This document shows, one piece after another, positions 16,928 through 24,923 of a stretch of 36,872 nucleotides of DNA. Source of the DNA: Thioalkalivibrio sp. GTDB lineage: Bacteria; Pseudomonadota; Gammaproteobacteria; SpSt-1174. The stretch spans positions 1-36,872 of the forward strand of contig DSBO01000125.1 in NCBI GenBank assembly GCA_011046015.1, read 5' to 3'. How positions within the stretch are numbered: the first letter of the stretch is position 1; each line of letters opens with the position of its first letter. The notes under the pieces are model-generated. The model had not been told where the DNA came from, did no database searches, and saw only the letters and a list, made by a program, of their open reading frames with translations. The translations under genes were made by a program, and so were the position numbers.

Positions 16928-17788
16928 ATGGATCTCGACCAGATCATCATGCAATACGAGCCGGCCATCCGCCTGTCGGCCTTCCTCGGCGTCTTTGCCC
17001 TGATGGCCGCCTGGGAGGTGCTCGCGCCCCGCCGCCAGCTTACCACCCCCAAGTGGGTGCGCTGGAGCAGCAACCTCGGCCTGGTGTTCCTGAACACCTT
17101 CCTGCTGCGCCTGGCCTTCCCGGCCGCCGCCGTGGGGGTGGCACTGCTGGCCCAGGAGATGGGCTGGGGGCTGTTCAACGTGGTGGACGTGCCGTTCTGG
17201 TTCGCCATCCTCGCCTCGGTGCTGATCATGGACTTTGTGATCTGGCTGCAACACGTCATGGTGCATGCCATCCCGCTGTTGTGGCGCATCCACCGCATGC
17301 ACCACGCCGACCTCGACTTCGACGTGACCACCGGCTCGCGCTTCCACCCCATCGAGATCTTCCTCTCCATGGGCATCAAGTTCGCGACCATCGTCCTGCT
17401 CGGCCCGCCGGTGGTGGCGGTGGTGATCTTCGAGGTGCTGCTCAACGCCACGGCCATGTTCAACCACAGCAACATCCGCCTGCCGCTGGCCGTGGACCGG
17501 GTGCTGCGGCTGTTCATCGTCACCCCGGACATGCACCGCGTGCATCACTCCATCGAGGACGACGAGACCAACAGCAACTTCGGCTTCAATCTCTCGATCT
17601 GGGACCGCCTATTCGGCACCTACCGCGCGCAGCCGCGCGCCGGCCACGAGGGCATGACCATCGGCATCCGCGACATGCGCGAGACGAAGCTCTGCGCCTG
17701 GCTGCCCGGGATGCTGGCCATCCCCTTCGTCGGCAAGGTGACGGGCTACGCCATCAATCGCCGCCAGTGGGGAAAGAGCGATGACTAA
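16928..17788 (+). CDS. Fatty acid hydroxylase/sterol desaturase superfamily protein
   Basis: A 286-aa membrane enzyme. It has several hydrophobic helices and the di-iron histidine clusters of the superfamily: QHVMVHAIPLLWRIHRMHH, FNHSN, and HRVHHS near the C-terminus. Members hydroxylate or desaturate lipids at the membrane using oxygen. Substrate is not predictable. The frame is open from 16841, but the ATG at 16928 is preceded by AGAGGG and gives a sensible N-terminus. Its stop overlaps the next gene by 8 bases, so it is the first gene of an operon with the VTT-rhodanese and DsrE genes, opposite the ArsR-rhodanese regulator. Confidence 0.9.
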   Translation: MDLDQIIMQYEPAIRLSAFLGVFALMAAWEVLAPRRQLTTPKWVRWSSNLGLVFLNTFLLRLAFPAAAVGVALLAQEMGWGLFNVVDVPFWFAILASVLIMDFVIWLQHVMVHAIPLLWRIHRMHHADLDFDVTTGSRFHPIEIFLSMGIKFATIVLLGPPVVAVVIFEVLLNATAMFNHSNIRLPLAVDRVLRLFIVTPDMHRVHHSIEDDETNSNFGFNLSIWDRLFGTYRAQPRAGHEGMTIGIRDMRETKLCAWLPGMLAIPFVGKVTGYAINRRQWGKSDD

Positions 17789-18746
17789 GACCCTGACACG
17801 CATCGCCCTGCTGCTGGTGCTGGTCGCCGGCATCGCCCTGGCCATCGTCTACCGCGACGCCTTCGACGCGGCGGCGCTCGAGGCCTGGGTGGACAACGCC
17901 GGGGCCGCCGGCCCCGTGGCCTTCGTGCTGATCTATGCACTGGCCACCGTGCTGTTCCTGCCGGGCTCCGTGCTGACCCTCGCCGGCGGGGCCCTGTTCG
18001 GCCCGGTGCTCGGCACCGTTCTCAACCTCACCGGTGCCACGCTGGGCGCCGCGCTGGCCTTCCTGGTCTCGCGACACCTGGCCTCGGACTGGGTGGCGCG
18101 CAGGACCGGCGGGCGACTCAGGCAGCTCATCCAGGGCGTGGAGTCCGAGGGCTGGCGCTTCGTGGCCTTCGTGCGCCTGGTGCCGCTGTTCCCCTTCAAC
18201 CTGCTGAACTACGCGCTGGGGCTCACGCGCATCCCCTTCTGGCATTACGTGGTCGCCTCCTACGTCTGCATGCTTCCCGGCGCCATCGCCTATACCTATC
18301 TGGGATATGCCGGGCGCGAGGCCATCGCCGGGGGCGAGTCGCTGATCCAGAAGATCCTGCTCGGCATCGCCCTGCTCGCGGTCGTGGCCTTCCTGCCCCG
18401 CCTGGTCGCGCGCCTGCGCCGCGGCCCGACGCTCGACATCGCCGCGCTCAGGGCACGCCTCGATGCCGGTGACGACCTGCTGGTGCTGGACGTGCGCACG
18501 CCCGAGGAATTCACGGGCGAACTCGGGCATATCCAGGGCGCCCGCAACCTGCCGCTGGATGCCGTGGCCACAAGCAGCAGCGAACTGGCCGACTGGCAGG
18601 AGCGCCCGGTACTGCTGGTCTGCCGCACCGACAGGCGCTCGGCCAAGGCGGCGCAGATCCTGGCCCGCAAGGGGTTTGCCGACGTCCACGTCGTCGCCGG
18701 TGGCATGGAGGCCTGGAACGCGGCCGGGCTTCCGGTCGAACGCTGA
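17781..18746 (+). CDS. VTT (TVP38/TMEM64) membrane protein fused to a rhodanese
   Basis: A 321-aa fusion. Residues 1-210 form a DedA/TVP38-like VTT domain with TM helices and the motif FLPGSVLTLAGGALFG, then FVRLVPLFPFNLLNYALGLT. Residues 217-321 are a rhodanese with LLVLDVRTPEEFTGELGHIQGARN and catalytic Cys281 in VCRTDRRSA. The rhodanese should face the cytoplasm. VTT proteins are proposed lipid scramblases or transporters; the rhodanese adds a sulfur-transfer link shared with the divergent regulator. It overlaps the hydroxylase gene by 8 bases and is followed 25 bases later by the DsrE gene. Confidence 0.92.
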   Translation: MTKTLTRIALLLVLVAGIALAIVYRDAFDAAALEAWVDNAGAAGPVAFVLIYALATVLFLPGSVLTLAGGALFGPVLGTVLNLTGATLGAALAFLVSRHLASDWVARRTGGRLRQLIQGVESEGWRFVAFVRLVPLFPFNLLNYALGLTRIPFWHYVVASYVCMLPGAIAYTYLGYAGREAIAGGESLIQKILLGIALLAVVAFLPRLVARLRRGPTLDIAALRARLDAGDDLLVLDVRTPEEFTGELGHIQGARNLPLDAVATSSSELADWQERPVLLVCRTDRRSAKAAQILARKGFADVHVVAGGMEAWNAAGLPVER

Positions 18747-18771
18747 CGATCTCAACCGAAGGAGGTACGAG

Positions 18772-19122
18772 ATGAAACGCGCACTCATCATCCTGAACGA
18801 CCCGCCCTACGGCACCGAGCGCAGCTTCAACGGCCTGCGCATGGCCAAGGCGTTGCAAAAACAGGTCGAGGACGGCGTCGACGTCTTTCTCATGGCCGAT
18901 TCGGTGGGCTGCGCCCGCGCCGGGCAGAAGATCCCGCAGGGGTATTACAACCTGGAGCTGATGCTCAAGGCCGTGCTGCGCAAGGGCCGCGTGCTGCTCT
19001 GCGGCACCTGCATGGACGCACGCGGTCTCAGGGACGAGGACCTGGTGGAAGGCGCCGAGCGCTCCACCATGGACGAACTCGGCGAACTCACCGCCGCGGC
19101 CGACAAGGTCCTGATCTTCTGA
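18772..19122 (+). CDS. DsrE/DsrF-like small protein
   Basis: A 116-aa protein with the DsrE/YchN fold pattern: ALIILNDPPYGTERSFNGLR at the N-terminus, DVFLMADSVGCARAG, and LLCGTCMDARG. Cys47 and the pair Cys77/Cys80 are candidates for carrying persulfide sulfur. An ideal AAGGAGG site lies before the ATG at 18772. Together with two rhodanese fusions next to it, it suggests a small sulfur-relay set; no dsrAB genes are present here. The last gene of the hydroxylase operon, or the leader of the arsenosugar cluster. Confidence 0.88.
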   Translation: MKRALIILNDPPYGTERSFNGLRMAKALQKQVEDGVDVFLMADSVGCARAGQKIPQGYYNLELMLKAVLRKGRVLLCGTCMDARGLRDEDLVEGAERSTMDELGELTAAADKVLIF

Positions 19123-19138
19123 TCACGGTAAGCTAGGA

Positions 19139-19172
19139 TGCCCCGGTTAAAGTGCGAACTTCGATCGGGGCA
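19139..19172 (+). promoter_or_regulatory. Nested hairpin before arsS
   Basis: TGCCCCG (19139-19145) pairs with CGGGGCA (19166-19172). Inside, AAGT and ACTT pair around a GCGA tetraloop, with a small internal loop between the two stems. It lies between the DsrE stop (19122) and arsS (19199), with no U-run after it. It could be an attenuator, mRNA-stabilising structure or operator. Confidence 0.45.
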
Positions 19173-19198
19173 CCACACGCAGGACAGGACAACCGGAC

Positions 19199-20161
19199 AT
19201 GCACGCCACACTGCCATTACTGAAAGACACCGACTTCCCCGCCATCCGCCGCGGTCGGCTCACCACGCTGCAGGTCAACCTGGGCTATCGCTGCAACCAG
19301 AGCTGCCTGCACTGCCACGTGAACGCGGGACCGAACCGCAAGGAGATGATGACGGCCGAGACCATCGACACCGTCGTCGACTTCCTCCAGGCAGGCGGCA
19401 TAGAGACCCTGGACCTCACCGGTGGTGCACCCGAACTCAATCCGCATTTCCGCGATCTCGTCGCCCGCGCGCGCGCGCTCGGCGTCCACGTGATGGATCG
19501 CTGCAACCTCACCGTCCTGAATGAACCCGGCCAGGAAGACCTGGCGGATTTCCTCGCGGCACATGACGTGGAAGTCATCGCCTCCCTGCCCTGTTACCTC
19601 GAGGAAAACGTCGACGGGCAGCGCGGCCAGGGCGTGTACCACGGCAGCATCGAAGGGCTCAAAAAGCTCAACGCACGCGGCTACGGCCAGGCCGACGGCA
19701 GCCTGGTGCTGGACCTCGTCTACAACCCGACCGGCCCCTTCCTGCCCCCGGCGCAGGCCGCGCTCGAGGCCGACTACAAACGCGAACTCGCCGCACGCTT
19801 CGGCATCGCCTTCAACCGGTTGTTCACGCTCACCAACCTGCCCATCCAGCGCTTCGGCAGTACGCTGGTGAGCAAGGGCCAGTTCGACGACTACATGCAG
19901 CTGCTGCGCGGCGCCTACCGCGCGGAGAACCTCGACGCGGTGATGTGCCGCTCGCTCTTGAGCGTGGACTGGCAGGGTTACGTCTACGACTGCGACTTCA
20001 ACCAGATGCTCGGCCTGCCGCTGGCCGTTGAGGGCAAGGCCAGGCCGAAACTGGCCGACCTCCTCGGCCGCGACCTCGAAGGCAACCCGATCGTGATCGC
20101 CGACCACTGCTACGGCTGCACCGCCGGGCAGGGCTCGTCCTGCGGCGGGGCGTTGAGCTAG
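19199..20161 (+). CDS. arsS: Arsenosugar biosynthesis radical SAM protein ArsS
   Basis: A 320-aa radical SAM enzyme. The cluster ligands are Cys32, Cys36 and Cys39 in YRCNQSCLHCHVNAG, followed by LDLTGGAPELNPHF. The C-terminal DUF3641-like half has MCRSLLSVDWQGYVYDCDFN and a Cys-rich end, CYGCTAGQGSSCGG, probably binding a second cluster. ArsS transfers the deoxyadenosyl group to dimethylarsenite, a step towards arsenosugars. The assignment is strengthened by arsM and two arsenosugar-type glycosyltransferase genes directly downstream. The Shine-Dalgarno is weak (AGGACAGGACAACCGGAC before ATG). Length is normal. Confidence 0.93.
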   Translation: MHATLPLLKDTDFPAIRRGRLTTLQVNLGYRCNQSCLHCHVNAGPNRKEMMTAETIDTVVDFLQAGGIETLDLTGGAPELNPHFRDLVARARALGVHVMDRCNLTVLNEPGQEDLADFLAAHDVEVIASLPCYLEENVDGQRGQGVYHGSIEGLKKLNARGYGQADGSLVLDLVYNPTGPFLPPAQAALEADYKRELAARFGIAFNRLFTLTNLPIQRFGSTLVSKGQFDDYMQLLRGAYRAENLDAVMCRSLLSVDWQGYVYDCDFNQMLGLPLAVEGKARPKLADLLGRDLEGNPIVIADHCYGCTAGQGSSCGGALS

Positions 20162-20169
20162 GTTTTTTT

Positions 20170-20241
20170 GCCACAGAGGGCACAGAGGGCACAGAGCCCA
20201 CAGAGCAGAACCGCTCGAATCACCTCTGTGCCCTCTGTGGC
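20170..20241. repeat. CCACAGAG-type dispersed palindrome, copy 2
   Basis: The left arm GCCACAGAGGGCACAGAG (20170-20187) is followed by two more partial GCACAGAG/CCACAGAG units. The right arm CTCTGTGCCCTCTGTGGC is at 20224-20241. It shares sequence and layout with the copy at 484-540 but has extra tandem units on the left side. It sits between arsS and arsM, so it lies inside a probable operon and may change transcript stability there. Confidence 0.85.
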
Positions 20242-20291
20242 GCAAGAAAGCCTTGCAGCCAGGCAAAAAACAACCGATTCAGGAGACACCG

Positions 20292-21413
20292 ATGGACGTT
20301 CGCCAATCCGTACTCGACCGCTACTCCGAAGGCGCGCAGCAGCGCGTGGAGGCCCTGTGCTGTCCGGTGGACTACGATGCCCGCCTGCTCGAGGCCATCC
20401 CGGACGAGATCCTGGAACGCGACTACGGCTGCGGCGATCCGTCGCGTTACGTGCGCGAGGGCGACACCGTGCTCGACCTCGGCGCCGGCGGCGGCAAGAT
20501 CTGCTACATGGCCGCACAGCTCGTCGGCCCCGGGGGCTTTGTGATCGGCGTGGACATGAACGACGACATGCTCGCCCTCGCCCGCCGTCATCAGGGCGAC
20601 ATGGGAAAGAAGCTCGGCGGCAATCGCGTCGACTTTCGCAAGGGTTACATCCAGGATCTCGCGCTGGACGTCGGCGCGATGGAACGCTTCCTCGCCGAAC
20701 ACCCCGTGAACGATGCCGCGGGCTACACCCGCCTGCACGACTGGCAGGCCGCGCAGCGCCGCGAACAGCCGCTGATCGCCGATGCCTCAGTGGATCTCGT
20801 CATCTCCAACTGCGTGCTCAACCTGGTACCGGACGCGGACAAGACCCAGCTGGTGCGCGAGGTCTTCCGCGTGCTCAGGCCCGGTGGGCGCGTGGCGATC
20901 TCCGACATCGTCAGCGACGAGCCCATCCCCGAACACCTGAAGAACGACCCGGCGCTGTGGAGCGGCTGCATCTCCGGGGCCTTCCAGGAAGAGGCATTCC
21001 TCGAGGCCTTCCGCGAGGCCGGCTTCGTCGCCGTGGCCTACGACAAGTGGGACGCCGCGCCCTGGCAGGTGATCGAGGGCATCGAGTTCCGCTCGGTCAC
21101 GCTCACTGCCACGAAGCCCGAGGCCACCCCCTGCCTCGACTACGGTCATGCCGTGATGTACCGCGGTCCGTTCTCGGAAGTGTCCGACGACGAGGGTCAC
21201 GTCTACCCGCGCGGCGCGCGCATCGCCGTGTGCGAGCGCAGCTACCGGCTCCTCACCGAGGGGCCCTACGCCGACCAGTTCATCGGGTTTGCACCGCGCA
21301 ACCCGGGTGAGCCGCGCACGTTCTGTGCACCGGCCGGCACCCGCCGTCCGGCCGCCGAGACCAAGAGCCCCCTCGCGCCCACCTGCGACAGCGAGGGCAG
21401 CTGCTGTTGCTGA
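20292..21413 (+). CDS. arsM: Arsenite S-adenosylmethyltransferase ArsM
   Basis: A 373-aa methyltransferase. SAM-binding motif I is VLDLGAGGGKICYMAA (about residues 60-75), with GVDMNDDML next. Conserved cysteines for As(III) binding are present: Cys23/24 in ALCCPVDY, Cys174 in ISNCVLNLV and Cys226 in SGCISGAF. The C-terminal domain ends in a Cys cluster (SCCC). It would produce mono- and dimethylated arsenic for ArsS. The frame is open from 20253 but the ATG at 20292 has AGGAGACACCG before it. It follows arsS after a palindromic repeat and overlaps the next gene by 7 bases. Confidence 0.93.
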   Translation: MDVRQSVLDRYSEGAQQRVEALCCPVDYDARLLEAIPDEILERDYGCGDPSRYVREGDTVLDLGAGGGKICYMAAQLVGPGGFVIGVDMNDDMLALARRHQGDMGKKLGGNRVDFRKGYIQDLALDVGAMERFLAEHPVNDAAGYTRLHDWQAAQRREQPLIADASVDLVISNCVLNLVPDADKTQLVREVFRVLRPGGRVAISDIVSDEPIPEHLKNDPALWSGCISGAFQEEAFLEAFREAGFVAVAYDKWDAAPWQVIEGIEFRSVTLTATKPEATPCLDYGHAVMYRGPFSEVSDDEGHVYPRGARIAVCERSYRLLTEGPYADQFIGFAPRNPGEPRTFCAPAGTRRPAAETKSPLAPTCDSEGSCCC

Positions 21414-22090
21414 GGATCTCGGTCATCGTGCCGGCGCTCAACGAGGCGGCGACGATCGCGGCCACACTCGCGCCGCTGCAGGCCGCGCGTGCGGCCGGTC
21501 ACGAGATCATCGTGGTCGACGGCGGCAGCACGGATGCCACCGTCGACCGTGCCCGTGCGCTGGCCGACCGGGTGATCGTCAGTCCGCCCGGCCGGGCCAC
21601 GCAGATGAACGCGGGGGCACGCATCGCGACCGGCGATATCCTGTGGTTTCTGCATGCCGACACCCTCGCACCCGCCGATGCGATCGATACGCTTTGCGCT
21701 GCACTCGCCGACGGACGCCGCTCCTGGGGCCGCTTCGACGTGCGCCTGTCCGGGAATCGCTGGCCATTTCGCGTGATCGAGCGCGCCATGAACCTGCGCT
21801 CCTGCCTGACGCGCATCGCCACCGGCGACCAGGGCATCTTCGTCACGCGCCAGGCCTTCGCGGCCGTCGTCGGCTATGCCGACATCCCGCTGATGGAAGA
21901 CGTCGAGCTCAGCAAGCGCCTGCGAAAACACACGCCACCGGCCTGCCTCAAGACACGGCTCGTCACCTCCAGCCGGCGCTGGGAACAGAACGGCATCATC
22001 CGCACCGTGCTCCTCATGTGGCGCCTGCGGCTGGCCTACTTCGTCGGCGCCGCTCCCGACGCCCTGGCCGAGCGCTACCGTCGTGGCTGA
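21407..22090 (+). CDS. Arsenosugar-cluster glycosyltransferase, GT2 type (TIGR04283-like)
   Basis: A 227-aa GT-A fold glycosyltransferase. It opens with ISVIVPALNEAATIAATLAP and has nucleotide-sugar motifs VDGGSTDAT and WFLHADT, then GDQGIFVTR and an acidic PLMEDVELSKRL. The family is regularly linked to arsS/arsM. The start appears to be a TTG at 21407 that overlaps the arsM stop. No signal peptide; one hydrophobic stretch near the C-terminus (TVLLMWRLRLAYFVGAA) suggests membrane contact. Donor and acceptor are not known; it probably helps build or trim the arsenosugar. Confidence 0.88.
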   Translation: MLRISVIVPALNEAATIAATLAPLQAARAAGHEIIVVDGGSTDATVDRARALADRVIVSPPGRATQMNAGARIATGDILWFLHADTLAPADAIDTLCAALADGRRSWGRFDVRLSGNRWPFRVIERAMNLRSCLTRIATGDQGIFVTRQAFAAVVGYADIPLMEDVELSKRLRKHTPPACLKTRLVTSSRRWEQNGIIRTVLLMWRLRLAYFVGAAPDALAERYRRG

Positions 22091-22742
22091 CCAGGGCGAT
22101 ACCGCGGTCATCGTCTTCGCCCGCGCCCCCGTGCCGGGCGCCAGCAAGACGCGCCTGATCCCGGCCCTGGGCGCGACGGGTGCGGCCGCACTGCATGGCG
22201 CGATGATCGAGCGTACCCTCCAGACACTGGCCGCGCTGCCGCACGCGTATGACCTGCAGCTCTGGTGCGCGCCGGACACGCAACACCCGCTGTTCGCACG
22301 CCTCGCCCAACCACACCGCACAAGCCTGCACCGCCAATGCGGTGATGACCTGGGCGCACGCATGTATCATGCGCTGAACGCCGCCCTGCACGATCATGCA
22401 CAGGCCATCATCGTCGGCACCGACTGCCCCGGCCTGCTGCAAACCGATATCGAGACCGCACAGGAAGCACTGCGACATGGCGCGGACGCCGTGATCGGGC
22501 CGGCAGCGGATGGTGGTTACTGGCTGCTCGGCCTGCGCAACGTGTCGCCCGGACTCTTCGCCGACATCGCCTGGGGCGGCGACACGGTTTATGCCGACAC
22601 CGTGGCGCGTCTCGCGTCGCTGGACTGGCGCTGGCGGGCCCTGCGCACACTGGCCGACGTGGACCGACCGGAAGACCTCGTCCACGTCCCCGCCGATTGG
22701 CTGGCCGACACCTTGCTTGAAGACACAAGAGAGAACACATGA
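22083..22742 (+). CDS. Arsenosugar-cluster glycosyltransferase, DUF2064 type (TIGR04282-like)
   Basis: A 219-aa protein of the DUF2064 family. It has the N-terminal nucleotidyltransferase-like motif VIVFARAPVPGASKTRLIPALG, then GTDCPGLLQTDI and GPAADGGYWLLGLR. The GTG start at 22083 overlaps the preceding stop by 8 bases, so the two glycosyltransferases are translationally coupled. The family name rests on co-occurrence with ArsS; direct biochemistry is lacking. The TDCP and DGGY motifs resemble MobA/CobY-like nucleotide transferases, so a nucleotide-sugar activating role is possible. Confidence 0.88.
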   Translation: MADQGDTAVIVFARAPVPGASKTRLIPALGATGAAALHGAMIERTLQTLAALPHAYDLQLWCAPDTQHPLFARLAQPHRTSLHRQCGDDLGARMYHALNAALHDHAQAIIVGTDCPGLLQTDIETAQEALRHGADAVIGPAADGGYWLLGLRNVSPGLFADIAWGGDTVYADTVARLASLDWRWRALRTLADVDRPEDLVHVPADWLADTLLEDTRENT

Positions 22743-22966
22743 ACTGGCTCGACAAACTACCGCTTGGCATGCTCGTCATCATCGCCGCGACCCTGGGACT
22801 CGCGCCCTTCCTGCCGGAACCGCATATCTGGGAAAAGCTCAAGATGCTTGTTGCGGGCGAACTCAGCCGCGCCATCGACATCTTCGACCTGCTGATGCAC
22901 GGCGCCCCCTGGCTGCTGCTCTTCGCCAAGCTCGGGCGTCTTGCGCAGAAAAAGCTCACGGTCTAG
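22739..22966 (+). CDS. 75-aa membrane protein of the arsenosugar cluster
   Basis: A small protein with two hydrophobic helices (LGMLVIIAATLGLAPFLP and LLMHGAPWLLLFAKLG) flanking a short amphipathic middle. Its ATG overlaps the previous stop as ATGA, so it is coupled to the DUF2064 gene. I do not know the function. Similar short proteins are sometimes labelled RND transporter in databases, but at 75 residues it cannot be one. It may anchor a glycosyltransferase to the membrane or help export the product. Confidence 0.75.
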   Translation: MNWLDKLPLGMLVIIAATLGLAPFLPEPHIWEKLKMLVAGELSRAIDIFDLLMHGAPWLLLFAKLGRLAQKKLTV

Positions 22967-22978
22967 GAAGGAGGTAAC

Positions 22979-23359
22979 GTGAACGTGCGCACGACAGGCC
23001 TGATCTTCGTCTATAACGCCGACAGCGGCCTGTTCAACACCATGGCCGACATCGGCCACAAGATCTTCTCGCCCCAGACCTACGCCTGCGAGCTCTGCGC
23101 GCTCACCCACGGCTATTTCCAGGAACGCCGAGAGTGGCGCGACTTCGTCGAATCCCTGCCACTTGCCTGCGAGTTCATGCACCGCGACGAGTTCCTGCGC
23201 GCACACCCCGAGCAAGACGGGCTGCGCTTCCCCCTGGTGCTGCGCAAGAATGATGGCGCGCTGCAGGTCTGCCTCACGCGCGAGGATCTGGCCGCCTGCA
23301 GCGACCTCGACGCCCTGCAGCAGGCCATCCGTCGCTGCCTGCCGGCCGGCGATACCTGA
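22979..23359 (+). CDS. Cys-containing protein of unknown family
   Basis: A 126-aa cytoplasmic protein that I do not recognise. It starts with a GTG at 22979 after a perfect AAGGAGG site, 12 bases after the small membrane protein. Notable features are LIFVYNADSGLFNTMADIGH, a CxxC-like ACELCALTHGYF, and further cysteines in LACEF, QVCL, AACSD and RRCL. A redox or metal (arsenic) binding role is possible but unproven. The intact frame and strong ribosome site leave little doubt that it is translated. Confidence 0.75.
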   Translation: MNVRTTGLIFVYNADSGLFNTMADIGHKIFSPQTYACELCALTHGYFQERREWRDFVESLPLACEFMHRDEFLRAHPEQDGLRFPLVLRKNDGALQVCLTREDLAACSDLDALQQAIRRCLPAGDT

Positions 23360-23391
23360 TCCGAGGCACGCCCACTTCAGGAGCAACCACC

Positions 23392-23703
23392 ATGCACGCC
23401 ACCGCCGAATTGCAGGTCATCCCGCTGGGTAGCGGGGTCTCGGTACGCCCGGAGATCCTGCGGGTCATGGAGGTCCTGAAAGACTATGACTTCCTGATCG
23501 AGCCCCATGCCTCGGGCACGAACATCGAGGGAAAACTGGAGGACGTCCTCGCCGCCGTGGCGCAGGTGCATGAAGTGCTGCACGCCGAGGGGACGGTACG
23601 CCTGGTGAGCTATCTCAAGCTCGAAACCCGCACCGACAAGACGCCCACGCTCGCCGGCAAAAAACTCCAGGCCTCACCGCAAGGCCATCGAGCCAGCAGC
23701 TGA
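23392..23703 (+). CDS. MTH1187 family (thiamine-binding YkoF-like) protein
   Basis: A 103-aa ferredoxin-like alpha-beta protein with the family pattern AELQVIPLGSGVSVRPEILR, DFLIEPHASGTNIEGKLEDV and a Lys-rich end. MTH1187/YkoF-type proteins bind thiamine or small ligands, but most are uncharacterised. A CAGGAG site lies before the ATG and the gene follows the Cys-containing gene by 32 bases, so it is likely the last gene of the arsenosugar transcript. Link to arsenic metabolism is by position only. Confidence 0.85.
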   Translation: MHATAELQVIPLGSGVSVRPEILRVMEVLKDYDFLIEPHASGTNIEGKLEDVLAAVAQVHEVLHAEGTVRLVSYLKLETRTDKTPTLAGKKLQASPQGHRASS

Positions 23704-23837
23704 AGTACAAGAAAGGGGATCGCGGAGATCGTCCGTGGTCCGTTGCAAACGCCGGTTTACCATAGCGGGAATGACGAAATCATCGCAGTGGACGCGTAAA
23801 GCACAAAAGTCACCACGGCCGACGCCCCTGTCGCGTC

Positions 23838-23910
23838 ATCCCTGCGAACGCAGGGATCCAGTAAACGCAGGCGCCTTCATTCCCGCCTTCGCAGGAAGGA
23901 CGACTTGAAG
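23838..23910. repeat. REP-like inverted repeats in a 254-base gap
   Basis: ATCCCTGCG (23838-23846) and CGCAGGGAT (23849-23857) form a perfect 9-bp hairpin. Downstream, ATTCCCGCCTTCGCAGGAA (from 23879) is a diverged inverse copy. A GGGAATGACG half-copy lies near 23770. The pattern resembles the short ATTCCC...GGGAAT elements (such as Neisseria dRS3) scattered in many genomes. Nothing else is recognised in 23704-23957; the hairpin may also end the arsenosugar transcript. Confidence 0.65.
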
Positions 23911-23957
23911 AGCGCCGAGATGCGCCGGGGCAACCTGCCGGGAGAGCGGGCCGGCGC

Positions 23958-24644
23958 TCATTCCTTGAACAGGATGCGCAGCCTCCCCTCACGTACCTCG
24001 ATCTCCTCCACGCCGTCGGCGAAGGACTGCCAGAAGCCCGGGTCGTTGCCGAACTCCTGCACCAGGTCGATGTTCTTCAGGTTGCCGAGCCAGGCATTGG
24101 GAACCGGCACGCCCCACAGGCTCACGCCCTTCAGGATCACCACCGGCCGGCCGTTCGCGTAGCGCAGTTCCATGCCCGCCGTCACCTTGAGCGTCTCGCC
24201 GCCCAGCACGGGAAACTCCGGGTCCAGCGGCACCAGCAACTTGGCGCTGGCAAGGTTGTCGGAGAGGTCGATCGCGAGCCGGTGTGCGAGGTCGGTATTG
24301 CGTGCGAGCAGCGCGTTGAGTTCCTTCTCCGTGAAGCTGATCTCGCGGCTCGCCCCTGCCTCACTATAGGGCTCGGGGGTGAGCGGCTCACGAGGGGCCG
24401 GGGCGGCGCGACCGGCGGCGTCTCGTTGCCCGCTCAGCGGATCGAGCCGGTCCAGCTTGGCCTCCAGCACCCGCTCCTCCTTCTGGTTCAGCGTGACGGG
24501 CCGGAATTCGGCCGGGAACAGGTAGGCCCATACGATCCAGAGCGTGATGCCGACCGACAGGGCCACGGCGAGCAGTACCAGTCCAGTCGCCTTCCAGGGA
24601 AAACCGGGCCTGACGGGCACGGGCGGTTGGGGCTCGGCGTTCAT
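23958..24644 (-). CDS. Single-pass membrane protein of unknown function
   Basis: A 228-aa protein. One TM helix (ATGLVLLAVALSVGITLWIV) lies after a proline-rich N-terminus, followed by a periplasmic domain with EISFTEKELNALLARNTDLA, LLVPLDPEFPVLGGETLKV and GVPVPNAWLGNLKNIDLV. The FTEKELNALL segment recalls YpmS/DUF2140-like proteins, but I would not assign it. The frame is open to 24710, but the ATG at 24644 has CCGGAG nine bases before it. It is divergent from the dikinase gene across 279 bases that hold a TATATA stretch near 24752 and no clear gene. Confidence 0.75.
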   Translation of the reverse strand: MNAEPQPPVPVRPGFPWKATGLVLLAVALSVGITLWIVWAYLFPAEFRPVTLNQKEERVLEAKLDRLDPLSGQRDAAGRAAPAPREPLTPEPYSEAGASREISFTEKELNALLARNTDLAHRLAIDLSDNLASAKLLVPLDPEFPVLGGETLKVTAGMELRYANGRPVVILKGVSLWGVPVPNAWLGNLKNIDLVQEFGNDPGFWQSFADGVEEIEVREGRLRILFKE

Positions 24645-24923
24645 CGTGATTGCTCCGGGTTCGTGAACACATGCGTATACCAAGCATATCAGCAACGCGA
24701 TGAAAAACACCCGTCGCCGGTCCGGTCACGGCCACGCGAACCACAACGGGCTATATATGTCTTAATGCAGTCGTATCGCGCGTCTCACTCGGCTCCGCCC
24801 GTTTGCCAGGCACGGGGGGCGCCGGTAAAGTGGACGAGGAAAGCCCCGCGACGGCCTGAACGGCAGGCGACGCGGCCAATGGACGGTCCCGCACCACCCG
24901 CCCACACCTGACCCCAGCACCGC

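Noticed and set aside
20168..21310. 380-codon open frame overlapping arsM on the same strand
   Set aside because: It starts inside the dispersed repeat and is Arg-rich; the arsM frame has SAM and cysteine motifs.
24645..24923. Gene or RNA in the 279-base gap before the dikinase
   Set aside because: I see only an AT-rich TATATATG stretch and short open frames without start signals; nothing supports a gene.
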